Shown: positions 1 through 5,975 of the stretch, in pieces | Position numbering within the stretch: position 1 is the stretch's first letter | How the letters are laid out: every line of letters starts with the position of its first letter | Source of the DNA: Bacillota bacterium | GTDB lineage: Bacteria; Bacillota_H; UBA994; UBA5500 | Assembly: GCA_012727835.1 (NCBI GenBank) | Contig: JAAYGE010000009.1 | Location: 1-5,975 of the forward strand | Direction: 5' to 3' | Length of the DNA: 5,975 nucleotides | Translations under genes and position numbers: made by a program | Notes under the pieces: model-generated | Told to the model about the DNA's origin: nothing | Databases searched by the model: none | The model's input: only the letters and a program-made list of their open reading frames with translations

Positions 1-35
1 AAGAGACAGAGTCCAAATAAAGGAGCTTTTACGTG

Positions 36-1262
36 ATGCAGAAAACCGAACTACTAGCACCAGCTGGTAACCTAGAAAAACTAAAATTCGCTATCGCCTA
101 TGGGGCCGATGCCGTCTACTTAGGCGGTCCCATGTGGGGGCTTAGAGCCCATGCGGGCAACTTCACCATGGAGGAAATTGCCGAGGGGGTTGCCTTTGCT
201 CACGCCCGTGGTGCCAAGGTATATGTCACGGTAAACATCATCCCCCAAAATGAGGACCTGGAAGGTCTGGAAGATTACCTAAAGGCTCTGGCCGACTTAA
301 ATGTGGATGCCTTTATTGTTTCTGATCCGGGTATCCTTACCACTGCCAGACAGGTGGCTCCCCAGGTGGAGTTACACTTGAGCACCCAGGCCAATGTGGT
401 TAACTATCGGGCGGCCCAGTTCTGGGTGGACCAGGGAGTATCCCGTCTGATTTTAGCCCGGGAGCTGTCTCGGGAGGAAATTGCGGAAATTGGCGAGCGG
501 GTAGAAGCGGAGCTAGAAGTGTTTGTGCACGGCGCCATGTGTATTTCCTATTCGGGCCGTTGCCTGCTCAGTAACTAGCTGACGGGCCGCGATGCTAACC
601 GGGGTGCTTGCGCTCAGCCTTGTCGCTACCAATATTACCTAGTGGAGCAAAAGCGGCCCGGCCAATATTTCCCCATTATGGAGGACGAGCGGGGCACCTA
701 TATTATGAACTCGAAGGATCTCTGTTTGCTGGAATGTTTGCCCCAGCTACTGGAGCTACCGATCGCCGCTTTGAAAATAGAAGGGCGCATGAAGAGTGTC
801 CATTATGTGGCCACTGTTACTAAAGTTTATCGGCAAGCCATCGATACCTATTATGCAAACCCGGCAAAGTTCCGAGTGCGAGACGAGTGGCTAGAGGAAT
901 TGGCTAAAGCATCCAACCGGGGTTTTACCACCGGCTTCTTCCTAGGAAAACCGGGTCCCGACGCCCATGTCTATGAGGGAGAACTGTACGAGCGCCCATA
1001 CGAATTTATAGGCGTGGTGCAACGGTACGATGCGGAGAAGCAACTTTTATGGTTGGAGCAAAGGAATAATTTTCAGGTGGGCGATAAACTGGAAATTTTA
1101 CAGCCACAAGGTGAGAGTGGCGAGATCGTGATAGAGCAGATGTTTGATGAAAACGGCGAAGCGATTGAAGTGGCGCGCCATGCGCAGATGCTAGTAGGCG
1201 TTCCTTATGCGAAGCCGTTACAACCCATGAGTTTACTGCGCCGTGAGCAAAAACAGGGCTAG
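36..1262 (+). pseudogene. U32 family (TrhP/YrrO-like) protein interrupted by one in-frame amber codon
   Basis: U32 proteins once called collagenase-like peptidases are now known mostly as iron-sulfur RNA or quinone hydroxylation factors (TrhP for tRNA U34, RlhA, UbiU/UbiV). The 408-codon length and domain layout best fit TrhP2/YrrO; that subfamily call is inference. Seen: the N-terminal ELLAPAG...ADAVYLGG strand-helix, LHLSTQANVVN at 114-124, and the U32 signature EVFVHGAMC...GRCLLS at 161-179. The frame stays open on both sides of TAG at codon 181 (576-578), and the downstream half (LTGRDANRG, SKDLC, ALKIEGRMKS) is normal. The relatives I recall have Tyr here (SNYLTGRDANRG), one base from TAG. 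Presumed cluster cysteines C169 and C176 lie before the stop, C192 and C230 after it, so the 180-residue product should be inactive. ATG at 36 is preferred over GTG at 33 and follows AAGGAG at 20-25. Recent nonsense mutation, sequencing error or amber readthrough all remain possible. Confidence 0.85.
576..578 (+). other. In-frame amber TAG inside the U32 gene
   Basis: The triplet TAG follows AAC (Asn180) and precedes CTG ACG GGC CGC, in the same frame as the 180 codons before and 227 after it. No insertion or deletion is needed to join the halves. A single base change from TAC or TAT would give the Tyr expected in this family. TAG also serves as the ordinary terminal stop of this gene (1260-1262) and of the helicase (2752-2754), which argues against TAG being generally reassigned. 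Confidence 0.95.
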
Positions 1263-1282
1263 TGCTAACTGGCCCGTTTTTT
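1256..1282 (+). terminator. Intrinsic terminator of the U32 gene, overlapping its stop codon
   Basis: GGGCTAGT (1256-1263) pairs with ACTGGCCC (1268-1275) around a GCTA loop, with one G-U wobble, followed by G and six Ts at 1277-1282. The upstream AAAAAC (1249-1254) can pair with GTTTTT (1276-1281) across a one-base bulge, so the hairpin could also work on the opposite strand. The U32 stop TAG (1260-1262) lies inside the 5' arm. This separates the U32 unit from the helicase unit. Confidence 0.85.
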
Positions 1283-1324
1283 CTCTTTAGGAGAAGGCAC
1301 ATACTACAAATAAATATGACTCTG

Positions 1325-1337
1325 CTCGAAACGAGGG
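1325..1337 (+). promoter_or_regulatory. Helicase ribosome binding site partly paired in a small hairpin
   Basis: The Shine-Dalgarno GAGGG (1333-1337) overlaps the 3' arm of a short hairpin, CTCG (1325-1328) - AAA - CGAG (1332-1335). Four base pairs are weak but would cover the first three SD bases. I see no clear sigma-A promoter between the terminator and this site; an AT-rich run at about 1305-1318 is the only candidate for a -10 region. Confidence 0.45.
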
Positions 1338-1344
1338 ATTGACT

Positions 1345-2754
1345 ATGAGCATAACCTTTGATCAACTTCGCCTTAGCGACGATATTCTGCAAGCTGTAAA
1401 AGACATGGGTTTTGAGGAAGCTACTCCTATCCAAGCCCAGACCATTCCTCTGGCGTTGGCTGGCCGAGACTTGGTAGGCCAGGCCCAAACCGGCACCGGT
1501 AAGACGGCTGCTTTCGGCATCCCGTTGATTGAACAGGTTGATTTAGACGCTAGCCACGTACAGTGCCTGATCCTAGCTCCCACCCGCGAGTTAGCGGTAC
1601 AAGTGGCAGCCGAGTTAAACCAAATAGGGCGCTATAAAGGCGTGACCACGGTGCCCATCTATGGTGGCCAAGACATTTCACGGCAAATTCGTTTGCTGAA
1701 AAAACACCCTCAAATTGTGGCCGGCACACCTGGTCGCTTGCTGGACCATATGCGTCGCCGTACTATTAGATTAGAAAATGTGCGCATGGTGGTACTGGAC
1801 GAAGCCGATGAGATGCTCAATATGGGTTTCATGGAAGATATTGAGACAATTCTAGGGGAGTTGCCGGCTGAACGTCAAACTCTACTCTTTTCGGCGACCA
1901 TGCCCGAATCGATCCGGCGCCTTGCTAGTCGATTCTTGCATAATCCGGAGCAAGTAACCATCCCGGTTAAAGAACTGACCATGCCAAGCATCGAACAGTA
2001 CTATATTGAGGTATCGGAGAGTCAGAAGTTTGATACCCTCTGCCGTCTCCTGGACATGCAGGCGCCCGAATTGGCCATCGTTTTTGGACGCACCAAGCGC
2101 CGGGTAGATGAACTCTACTCGGCCTTAGGAATGCGCGGTTACTCGGCGGAGGCTATTCATGGCGATATGACTCAGAGCCGGCGGGATAATGTAATGCGGC
2201 GCTTTCGTAGCGGCCAGGTAGATATTTTGGTGGCTACCGATGTGGCAGCGCGGGGCTTAGATGTGACCGGCGTGACCCACGTCTACAATTTTGATTTGCC
2301 GCAAGATCCCGAGTGGTACGTGCACCGCATTGGCCGTACTGGACGCGCTGGTGCTTCCGGAGTGGCCATCAGTTTTGTTACACCTCGGGAAATTGGTTAT
2401 CTGCGTCATTTAGAACGGCTGATCCGACGCCGTATTGAACGCAAGCCGATTCCTAGCATGACCGACGCGCTAGAAGGCCAACTGCGTTTAGCAGCCGAGA
2501 ATCTGTTGCAAGTAGCAGCCGACGCTAAGCTGGAGGCCTATCGAGGCTTGGCTGAGGAATTGCTAGGAAGTACCGACTCGGTAACCCTATTGGCGGCTGC
2601 TTTGAAAATCATGACGCGGGAACCCAATGCCACGCCGGTGAATATTACGGCAGAAGAGCCGGCTCGATTTAAAGCCCGCAAACAGAAACGGGGCAAGCAG
2701 CCGCGGTCCCGTTCAGGACAGCGACAGCGTTCTCGGAGGAGGCGAGATTTTTAG
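1345..2754 (+). CDS. DEAD-box ATP-dependent RNA helicase (CshA-like)
   Basis: ATP-dependent RNA unwinding and remodelling enzyme of the cytoplasm, 469 residues. All superfamily 2 motifs are visible: Q motif region (F5, then ATPIQ at 26-30), motif I AQTGTGKT 47-54, Ia PTRELA 79-84, GG 107-108, TPGR 128-131, motif II DEAD 152-155, motif III SAT 184-186, motif IV region IVFGRT 245-250, motif [11 protein letters not shown] 297-306 and motif [12 protein letters not shown] 327-336. After the two RecA-like domains comes a roughly 100-residue extension ending in an Arg/Lys-rich tail (about 441-468), typical of CshA-type proteins that bind RNA nonspecifically. I see no DbpA-type RNA-binding domain. 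ATG at 1345 is chosen because GAGGG (1333-1337) lies seven bases upstream; a TTG two codons earlier is less well placed. The gene ends in tandem TAG TAG. CshA-like enzymes usually act in mRNA decay, ribosome assembly and cold adaptation; which applies here is not visible. Confidence 0.96.
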   Translation: MSITFDQLRLSDDILQAVKDMGFEEATPIQAQTIPLALAGRDLVGQAQTGTGKTAAFGIPLIEQVDLDASHVQCLILAPTRELAVQVAAELNQIGRYKGVTTVPIYGGQDISRQIRLLKKHPQIVAGTPGRLLDHMRRRTIRLENVRMVVLDEADEMLNMGFMEDIETILGELPAERQTLLFSATMPESIRRLASRFLHNPEQVTIPVKELTMPSIEQYYIEVSESQKFDTLCRLLDMQAPELAIVFGRTKRRVDELYSALGMRGYSAEAIHGDMTQSRRDNVMRRFRSGQVDILVATDVAARGLDVTGVTHVYNFDLPQDPEWYVHRIGRTGRAGASGVAISFVTPREIGYLRHLERLIRRRIERKPIPSMTDALEGQLRLAAENLLQVAADAKLEAYRGLAEELLGSTDSVTLLAAALKIMTREPNATPVNITAEEPARFKARKQKRGKQPRSRSGQRQRSRRRRDF

Positions 2755-2769
2755 TAGAGGTGCTGTGGG

Positions 2770-2777
2770 GGAGGTGA
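2770..2777 (+). promoter_or_regulatory. Ribosome binding site that fixes the DUF3810 start
   Basis: GGAGGTGA is a near-perfect match to the 16S rRNA tail, with five bases to GTG at 2783. It excludes the longer reading that begins at GTG 2765. Confidence 0.8.
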
Positions 2778-2782
2778 CAATT

Positions 2783-3865
2783 GTGGCTCGTTGGAGGGGG
2801 GTTTTGTGGGGGTGTTGTGCGGCGTTATTTGCCCACCTGATTAGTGTCTTAGCCGCTCATAATCCCATGTGGGTAGAGCGGCTCTATTCTCGCCTATTAT
2901 ACCCGCCCCTAGGACGTATCTTATCGCGGGTGACAAGTATCGTCCCCATTTCTTTGGCTGAGCTGGCTGTAGTCGTCTTAATAGCTACCCTGTTAATAGG
3001 CGTAATCCATTTTTTTTGGCGAGGCTGGCGTCAGCCACGGCAGTTGGTGGGGCACTTGCGCTGGGCCCTAACCATTGCCCTCTTCGCTTATGCGGCCTTT
3101 ACCCTCCTTTGGGGGTTGAATTATCATCGTCAACCTTTAGCGGAGATCCTCGGCTTGGAGGTGGGGCCGGCTTCCATCCAGGAACTGGTGGATCTCTGTA
3201 CCGATCTCTTACAGCGCACCAATGAGTTGCGTCAGCTACAGGTAGAAGATGAAAATCAGGTGATGACCCTTGCCGGTGGCAAATGGCGGGCTTTAGGCCG
3301 GGCTCCATTGGGGTATCGGGAGTTGGCAAAGCAGTTGCCCCAGGTGGCCGGCCACTTCGGTCCACCTAAGGGAGTAAGGCTGTCCAAATGGTGGTCCTAC
3401 ACCGGCACCGCTGGTATGTATTTCCCCTTTACTGGGGAGGCCAACGTTAATATGGCTATGCCCGATGTGAATATTCCGGTGGTTGCCTGCCACGAACTGG
3501 CCCACCAGCGGGGTTTTGCCCGAGAAGATGAGGCCAATTATTTGGCCTACTTGGCCTGTATTAATCACCCCGACGTGGAGTTTCAGTATTCGGGGCTCTT
3601 CATGGCCCTGTCGCAGGCCATGCGGGCTCTGCAGCGGGTTGATGGGGAGGCCTTTGCCGCTTTGCGGGCCCAGTATCACCCCGGGCTGATTCGCGACCTG
3701 GAGGCTAACAGAGACTTTTGGCAAGCCTTTTCTGGTCCTATCGAACAGCTTTCTGAGCGCATGAACGATGCCTACCTGAAGTCCAATCGGCAAGCCGACG
3801 GTGTGCAGAGCTACGGCCGTATGGTGGATCTACTCATAGCCGCAAGACGAGCTGCAAATAGATAA
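2783..3865 (+). CDS. DUF3810 family membrane protein with HExxH metalloprotease-like motif
   Basis: Function unknown in detail. The 360-residue protein has hydrophobic segments at about 6-25, 59-79 and 93-112, then a roughly 245-residue soluble domain. The domain carries HELAHQRGF at 237-245 and a glutamate in REDEAN (E250). HExxH plus a nearby downstream glutamate is the layout of zinc-dependent gluzincin peptidases, so H237, H241 and E250 are plausible zinc ligands and E238 the catalytic base; this is inference. The family is recognised by the N-terminal P-x-x-VE-x-x-YS-x-x-x-YP pattern and the HELAHQ/REDEAN block. GTG at 2783 is chosen as start because GGAGGTGA (2770-2777) ends five bases before it; the in-frame GTG at 2765 lies upstream of that site and has no SD. 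It starts 28 bases after the helicase stop, so co-transcription is likely. Transcription ends at the hairpin at 3980-4018. Confidence 0.88.
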   Translation: MARWRGVLWGCCAALFAHLISVLAAHNPMWVERLYSRLLYPPLGRILSRVTSIVPISLAELAVVVLIATLLIGVIHFFWRGWRQPRQLVGHLRWALTIALFAYAAFTLLWGLNYHRQPLAEILGLEVGPASIQELVDLCTDLLQRTNELRQLQVEDENQVMTLAGGKWRALGRAPLGYRELAKQLPQVAGHFGPPKGVRLSKWWSYTGTAGMYFPFTGEANVNMAMPDVNIPVVACHELAHQRGFAREDEANYLAYLACINHPDVEFQYSGLFMALSQAMRALQRVDGEAFAALRAQYHPGLIRDLEANRDFWQAFSGPIEQLSERMNDAYLKSNRQADGVQSYGRMVDLLIAARRAANR

Positions 3866-3895
3866 CTAATCCGGGGCCGTTTGAGAGTTGCATGG

Positions 3896-3950
3896 GGGCT
3901 GCGGGATGTGCTTAGGACAGGAACTCGTTCCAACCACCATCCTGCAGCCC
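3896..3950. other. Strong inverted repeat (13-bp stem) in the DUF3810-trpB gap
   Basis: GGGCTGCGGGATG (3896-3908) pairs with CATCCTGCAGCCC (3938-3950) over 13 positions with a single G-U wobble. The 29-base loop contains a mini-hairpin, GGAA (3920-3923) with TTCC (3928-3931). No T-run follows on either strand, so it is not a standard terminator. It could be the 3' end structure of trpB mRNA from the other strand, an RNA stability element, or a dispersed palindromic repeat. No open frame of coding character covers it. Confidence 0.6.
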
Positions 3951-3979
3951 AATAGTATGTCTCCCGACAGGCTAAGCCT

Positions 3980-4018
3980 GGGGCTGTTGCAAGTTTACTG
4001 CGACAGCCCCGTTTTCTT
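3980..4018 (+). terminator. Intrinsic terminator after the helicase-DUF3810 unit
   Basis: GGGGCTGTTGCA (3980-3991) pairs with TGCGACAGCCCC (3999-4010), twelve pairs with one G-U wobble, around the loop AGTTTAC, followed by GTTTTCTT. It sits immediately before the convergent trpB end (stop at 4021-4023). The minus-strand exit is not T-rich, so it probably does not serve trpB. A small hairpin, CAGGC-TAA-GCCTG (3968-3980), abuts its base. Confidence 0.88.
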
Positions 4019-4020
4019 GT

Positions 4021-5214
4021 TCAGCAAGGTTGCTCGGCAAGGAAAGCTGCCACTTGCTCCACGTCCTTATCTCCACGCCCGCTAAGGTTGACGACAATGT
4101 TGTGCTCGGGACTAAGGGTAGGTGCTAGTTTACAAGCATAGGCAACGGCGTGGGAGCTCTCGATAGCGGGGATGATGCCTTCCAAATGCGAGAGCCGCTG
4201 GAAGGCAGCTATAGCCTCCTTATCGGTAATCGTTACATATTGGGCACGACCGCTATCCTGATAAAAGCAGTGCTCTGGCCCGGCGCCCGGGTAGTCCAGG
4301 CCCGCCGCAATAGAGTAGGCTGGCCCAATCTCTCCTTCGCCATCGAGGAAGGTGTAGCACCGGAAGCCATGAATTATACCTATGGTCCCCGCTGAGAGGG
4401 CGGCGGCATGTTGCCCTGTAGCCAGACCTTTGCCGCCCGCCTCCACACCAATCATCCGCACATCCTTATCTTCGTAAAAGGGAGCAAATAGGCCGATGGC
4501 ATTGGAACCCCCGCCGACGCAAGCGATCAGGTAATCGGGCAAGCGCCCAATTTGCTCTAGTGACTGACGGCGCGCCTCTTTACCGATTATTGCTTGAAAT
4601 TCACGTACGATTAGCGGATAGGGGTGGGGGCCGACGGCCGAACCCAAGAGATAGAATGTGGTCTCTGGCGACTGGGCATAGTCGACCAAAGCCGCATCGA
4701 CCGCATCCTTTAAGGTGCCTTGGCCCTCGTTTACGGGCACAACGGTGGCACCTAGTAGCTGTATGCGGGTCACGTTCAGCGCCTGCCTGCGAATGTCTTC
4801 CGCTCCCATGTAGATAACGGCTTGCAGGCCCAGGAGCGCACAGGCAGTAGCAGTAGCCACACCGTGCTGTCCAGCACCCGTTTCGGCCACCACCCGTTTC
4901 TTACCCATTCGTTTGGCTAATAGGGCCTGGCCTAGGCAGTTGTTGATCTTATGAGCTCCAGTATGGTTGAGGTCTTCGCGCTTTAGGTATATACGGGCGC
5001 CACCCAGTTGCTCGCTCAAACGCCGAGCATAATAGAGGGGAGTCGGGCGTCCTGAGTAGCAGTGTAAGTAGTGGTTAAGCTCGGCCGCAAAACTTTTATC
5101 CTGCTGGCAGTGCCGAAAGGCCTCGTCTAACTCAGCCAATGCTTGCTTTAGTGCGGGCGGTACAAAACAACCACCAAACTTACCAAAAAAACCGTCATGT
5201 GTAGGTTGATACAT
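4021..5214 (-). CDS. trpB: Tryptophan synthase beta chain (TrpB1 type)
   Basis: PLP enzyme of the cytoplasm joining indole and L-serine to make tryptophan, normally in an alpha2-beta2 complex with TrpA. The 397 residues match the family's usual length. Seen: [15 protein letters not shown] with the PLP-binding lysine at K89, AETGAGQHG with the catalytic glutamate E111, the phosphate-binding GGGSN at 234-238, GLDYPG with D307, and NLSGRGDKD with S378 near the pyridine nitrogen. [11 protein letters not shown] marks the ordinary TrpB1 branch rather than the TrpB2 group. The start at 5214 is set by GGAGG seven bases upstream (5222-5226) and by family alignment ([14 protein letters not shown]); the open frame extends 32 codons further, but that part is T-box leader. 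It is monocistronic as far as seen, convergent with the DUF3810 gene, with no trpA or other trp gene in view. Expression should be controlled by the Trp T-box leader. Confidence 0.97.
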   Translation of the reverse strand: MYQPTHDGFFGKFGGCFVPPALKQALAELDEAFRHCQQDKSFAAELNHYLHCYSGRPTPLYYARRLSEQLGGARIYLKREDLNHTGAHKINNCLGQALLAKRMGKKRVVAETGAGQHGVATATACALLGLQAVIYMGAEDIRRQALNVTRIQLLGATVVPVNEGQGTLKDAVDAALVDYAQSPETTFYLLGSAVGPHPYPLIVREFQAIIGKEARRQSLEQIGRLPDYLIACVGGGSNAIGLFAPFYEDKDVRMIGVEAGGKGLATGQHAAALSAGTIGIIHGFRCYTFLDGEGEIGPAYSIAAGLDYPGAGPEHCFYQDSGRAQYVTITDKEAIAAFQRLSHLEGIIPAIESSHAVAYACKLAPTLSPEHNIVVNLSGRGDKDVEQVAAFLAEQPC

Positions 5215-5250
5215 ATCAACACCTCCAAAAGGTTTTAACTCTCTGGGGGT

Positions 5251-5295
5251 AAAACAAAAAGGCCTTCTACCCCCAAATAAGGGGCGAAAGGCCTT
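5251..5295 (-). terminator. T-box leader terminator upstream of trpB
   Basis: On the minus strand AAGGCCTT (5295-5288) pairs with AAGGCCTT (5266-5259), extended by GCCCC (5285-5281) against GGGGGT, followed by the T-run TTTTTGTTTT (5260-5251). It forms when tRNA-Trp is charged and stops transcription before the trpB ribosome binding site. Confidence 0.92.
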
Positions 5296-5314
5296 GTTTC
5301 GCGGTGCCACCCTT
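5279..5314 (-). promoter_or_regulatory. T-box antiterminator helix
   Basis: On the minus strand AAGGG (5314-5310) and GCGAAA (5302-5297) pair with TTTCGC (5289-5284) and CCCTT (5283-5279). This leaves TGGCACC as the seven-base bulge that captures the tRNA 3' end. Every stem position is a Watson-Crick pair. It shares bases with the 5' arm of the terminator, so the two folds exclude each other. Confidence 0.9.
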
Positions 5315-5564
5315 GTTAGCTAAGAAGGATCTCAGCCATCTCATTGTCAGGTACGGCTCTTAGCAAACTAAAAAGCGATACCCTGTCTCTGATAACGGAA
5401 GACTGCCGCTTTGGTCTACTTAAGCCCAGGGCTCGTTTGACCTTAGCCTCACGGGGCCATTCAACTAGTGGTTCTGCACCGGCATCTCACCAAACCCGGC
5501 TCGCTGAGCAGTCTCAGCTAGTTTACTTTTCCCGTTCATCGGTTTGCCCATTTTATTTAGCAAC

Positions 5565-5594
5565 TAGATAAGCACTATGTACTAAGGCTGTCAA
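5565..5594 (-). promoter_or_regulatory. Probable sigma-A promoter of the T-box-trpB transcript
   Basis: On the minus strand a perfect -35 TTGACA (5594-5589) is followed after 18 bases by TATCTA (5570-5565), a weak -10. Start of transcription would fall near 5558, about ten bases before Stem I, which is the usual spacing for T-box leaders. The -35 is convincing; the exact -10 is less certain. Confidence 0.6.
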
Positions 5595-5627
5595 GGATTA
5601 GTTATCAATGTTGACCCTCTACCTTTG

Positions 5628-5656
5628 GTCAGAATCCCGAGACTTGCGCATATATG
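5628..5656 (+). promoter_or_regulatory. Candidate sigma-E-type promoter of sigK
   Basis: GTCAGAAT (5628-5635), 13 bases, then CATATATG (5649-5656) resembles the mother-cell sigma-E consensus GKMATATT - about 14 bases - CATACAMT at 6 of 8 and 5 of 8 positions. In Bacillus, sigK is transcribed by sigma-E and then sigma-K, so a site of this kind is expected here. The match is imperfect; TATACA at 5661-5666 is an alternative -10. Confidence 0.3.
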
Positions 5657-5689
5657 TTGTTATACAGAGCCAAACGAGGGGGTGACAGG

Positions 5690-5975
5690 ATGACAGGCAT
5701 CGTAATCCAATTGCTGTTAGCTTTTCGGGAATTACGGCTGTTGGTTTCTTACGTCAGTAACAACTCCTTCCCGCAACCGCTATCGGAGGAAGAAGAGGCC
5801 TATTATCTTGACCTATGGGAAAAATATCAGGACGACACGGCCAGGCAAAAATTGGTGGAACATAATTTACGGCTAGTGGCCCATATTGCTAAGAAATATG
5901 AAAGCGCCGGCGAAGATCCGGAAGATCTTATCAGTATAGGTAGTATCGGCTTGATGAAGGCGGTGCGTACTTTCA
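5690..5975 (+). CDS. sigK: RNA polymerase sporulation sigma factor SigK, N-terminal part (cut by window end)
   Basis: Late mother-cell sigma factor directing spore coat and cortex genes, made as inactive pro-sigma-K and cleaved at the forespore membrane by SpoIVFB. Only 95 residues are in the window. The hydrophobic pro-sequence runs from residue 1 to 20 and is followed by [13 protein letters not shown]. As I recall it, B. subtilis pro-sigma-K is cut between S20 and Y21, and both residues fall at the same numbers here, which also confirms the start codon. Region 2 begins with [18 protein letters not shown] (54-71), then the core-binding stretch [19 protein letters not shown] (74-92). ATG at 5690 follows the strong SD GAGGGGGTGA (5677-5686). 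The gene is divergent from the T-box-trpB unit. Whether it is interrupted further on by a skin-type element, as in B. subtilis, cannot be seen. Confidence 0.95.
   Translation, partial: MTGIVIQLLLAFRELRLLVSYVSNNSFPQPLSEEEEAYYLDLWEKYQDDTARQKLVEHNLRLVAHIAKKYESAGEDPEDLISIGSIGLMKAVRTF

Larger units (their letters stand above)
5251..5558 (-). promoter_or_regulatory. Tryptophan-specific T-box riboswitch leader of trpB
   Basis: Leader RNA that binds uncharged tRNA and then permits transcription into trpB. Read on the minus strand, Stem I spans about 5549-5429. Its base is GGGC/GCCC (5549-5546 with 5432-5429) plus ACC/GGT (5543-5541 with 5442-5440). The conserved GATGAACGGGAAAAGTA follows (5540-5524), then the stem AACTAG/CTAGTT (5523-5518 with 5468-5463). 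The specifier loop reads GAA-TGG, with TGG (Trp) at 5459-5457. The T-box core AAGGGTGGCACCGCG lies at 5314-5300. Its bulge TGGC would pair with tRNA ending GCCA, matching the G73 discriminator of bacterial tRNA-Trp, so two independent positions agree. The 5' end is estimated from the promoter. Confidence 0.95.

Noticed and set aside
1..35. Possible tail of an upstream gene overlapping the U32 start as TGATG
   Set aside because: All three frames are open at position 1 and stop at 18-20, 34-36 or 68-70, so the short leading stretch cannot show which, if any, is a real gene end. The TGA at 34-36 overlapping ATG at 36 would suggest coupling, but this is not provable here.
642..1262. Independent protein starting at ATG 678 or another codon in the second half of the U32 gene
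   Set aside because: The stretch is in frame with the first half and carries the C-terminal part of the same family. No SD-start pair is evident directly after the amber, so it is treated as one interrupted gene.
1006..1488. Long minus-strand open frame across the U32-helicase junction
   Set aside because: It overlaps two well-recognised genes and a terminator, has no family resemblance and no convincing SD; shadow frame.
2752..2757. Tandem TAG TAG at the helicase end as a sign of amber recoding
   Set aside because: Double stops occur by chance and as backup; here they suggest TAG works as a stop, so they weigh against rather than for recoding.
3888..4085. Short plus-strand open frame across the gap and the end of trpB
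   Set aside because: It runs through two hairpins and into trpB antisense, its composition is not protein-like, and it lacks a good SD.
5215..5310. N-terminal extension of TrpB by 32 residues
   Set aside because: The extension encodes no family sequence and overlaps the T-box terminator and the SD; GGAGG seven bases before 5214 sets the start there.
5251..5558. Classical trp attenuator with a leader peptide, or TRAP-binding leader
   Set aside because: No short ORF with tandem Trp codons and no run of spaced GAG/TAG triplets is seen; the T-box core, specifier loop and antiterminator explain the leader.
5344..5571. 75-residue plus-strand open frame opposite the T-box
   Set aside because: It is the complement of conserved T-box RNA structure, which explains the sequence fully.

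Overview
The window reads as a stretch of chromosome from a spore-forming Firmicute, probably a Clostridia-class (Desulfotomaculum/Peptococcaceae-like) organism. The evidence is an N-terminal sigK reading frame with a canonical 20-residue pro-sequence, a transcription-terminating T-box leader, strong GGAGG-type ribosome binding sites and moderately GC-rich coding DNA. The class-level assignment is an inference; no taxonomic marker gene is present.

Layout. (1) 36-1262, + strand: a U32-family protein of the tRNA/rRNA hydroxylation type (TrhP/YrrO-like). It is complete except for one in-frame amber TAG at codon 181, and it ends in an intrinsic terminator that overlaps its stop codon. (2) 1345-2754, + strand: a DEAD-box RNA helicase with every canonical motif and a basic tail. 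(3) 2783-3865, + strand, 28 bases downstream and probably in the same operon: a membrane-anchored DUF3810-type protein with an HExxH zinc-protease-like motif. (4) 3866-4020: a non-coding gap with two strong hairpins, the second a clear + strand terminator. (5) 4021-5214, - strand, convergent with the DUF3810 gene: trpB, tryptophan synthase beta chain, preceded at 5251-5558 by a complete T-box leader. Its specifier triplet UGG and its UGGC tRNA-end-binding sequence both point to tRNA-Trp. (6) 5559-5689: divergent promoter region. (7) 5690-5975, + strand: the start of sigK, cut by the window end.

How the parts work together. These are mostly separate transcription units rather than one pathway. 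The U32 protein and helicase both concern RNA (modification and remodelling) but are separated by a terminator. trpB stands without trpA or other trp genes in view and would be switched on when tRNA-Trp is uncharged. sigK belongs to the late mother-cell sporulation programme.

I see no CRISPR array, transposon, phage gene, tRNA or rRNA. The items most worth a second look are the amber codon splitting the U32 gene between its presumed iron-sulfur cysteines, the Trp T-box with an extra mutually exclusive hairpin after its terminator, and the pair of cross-complementary hairpins between the DUF3810 gene and trpB. I did not find convincing evidence of a wholly new system.
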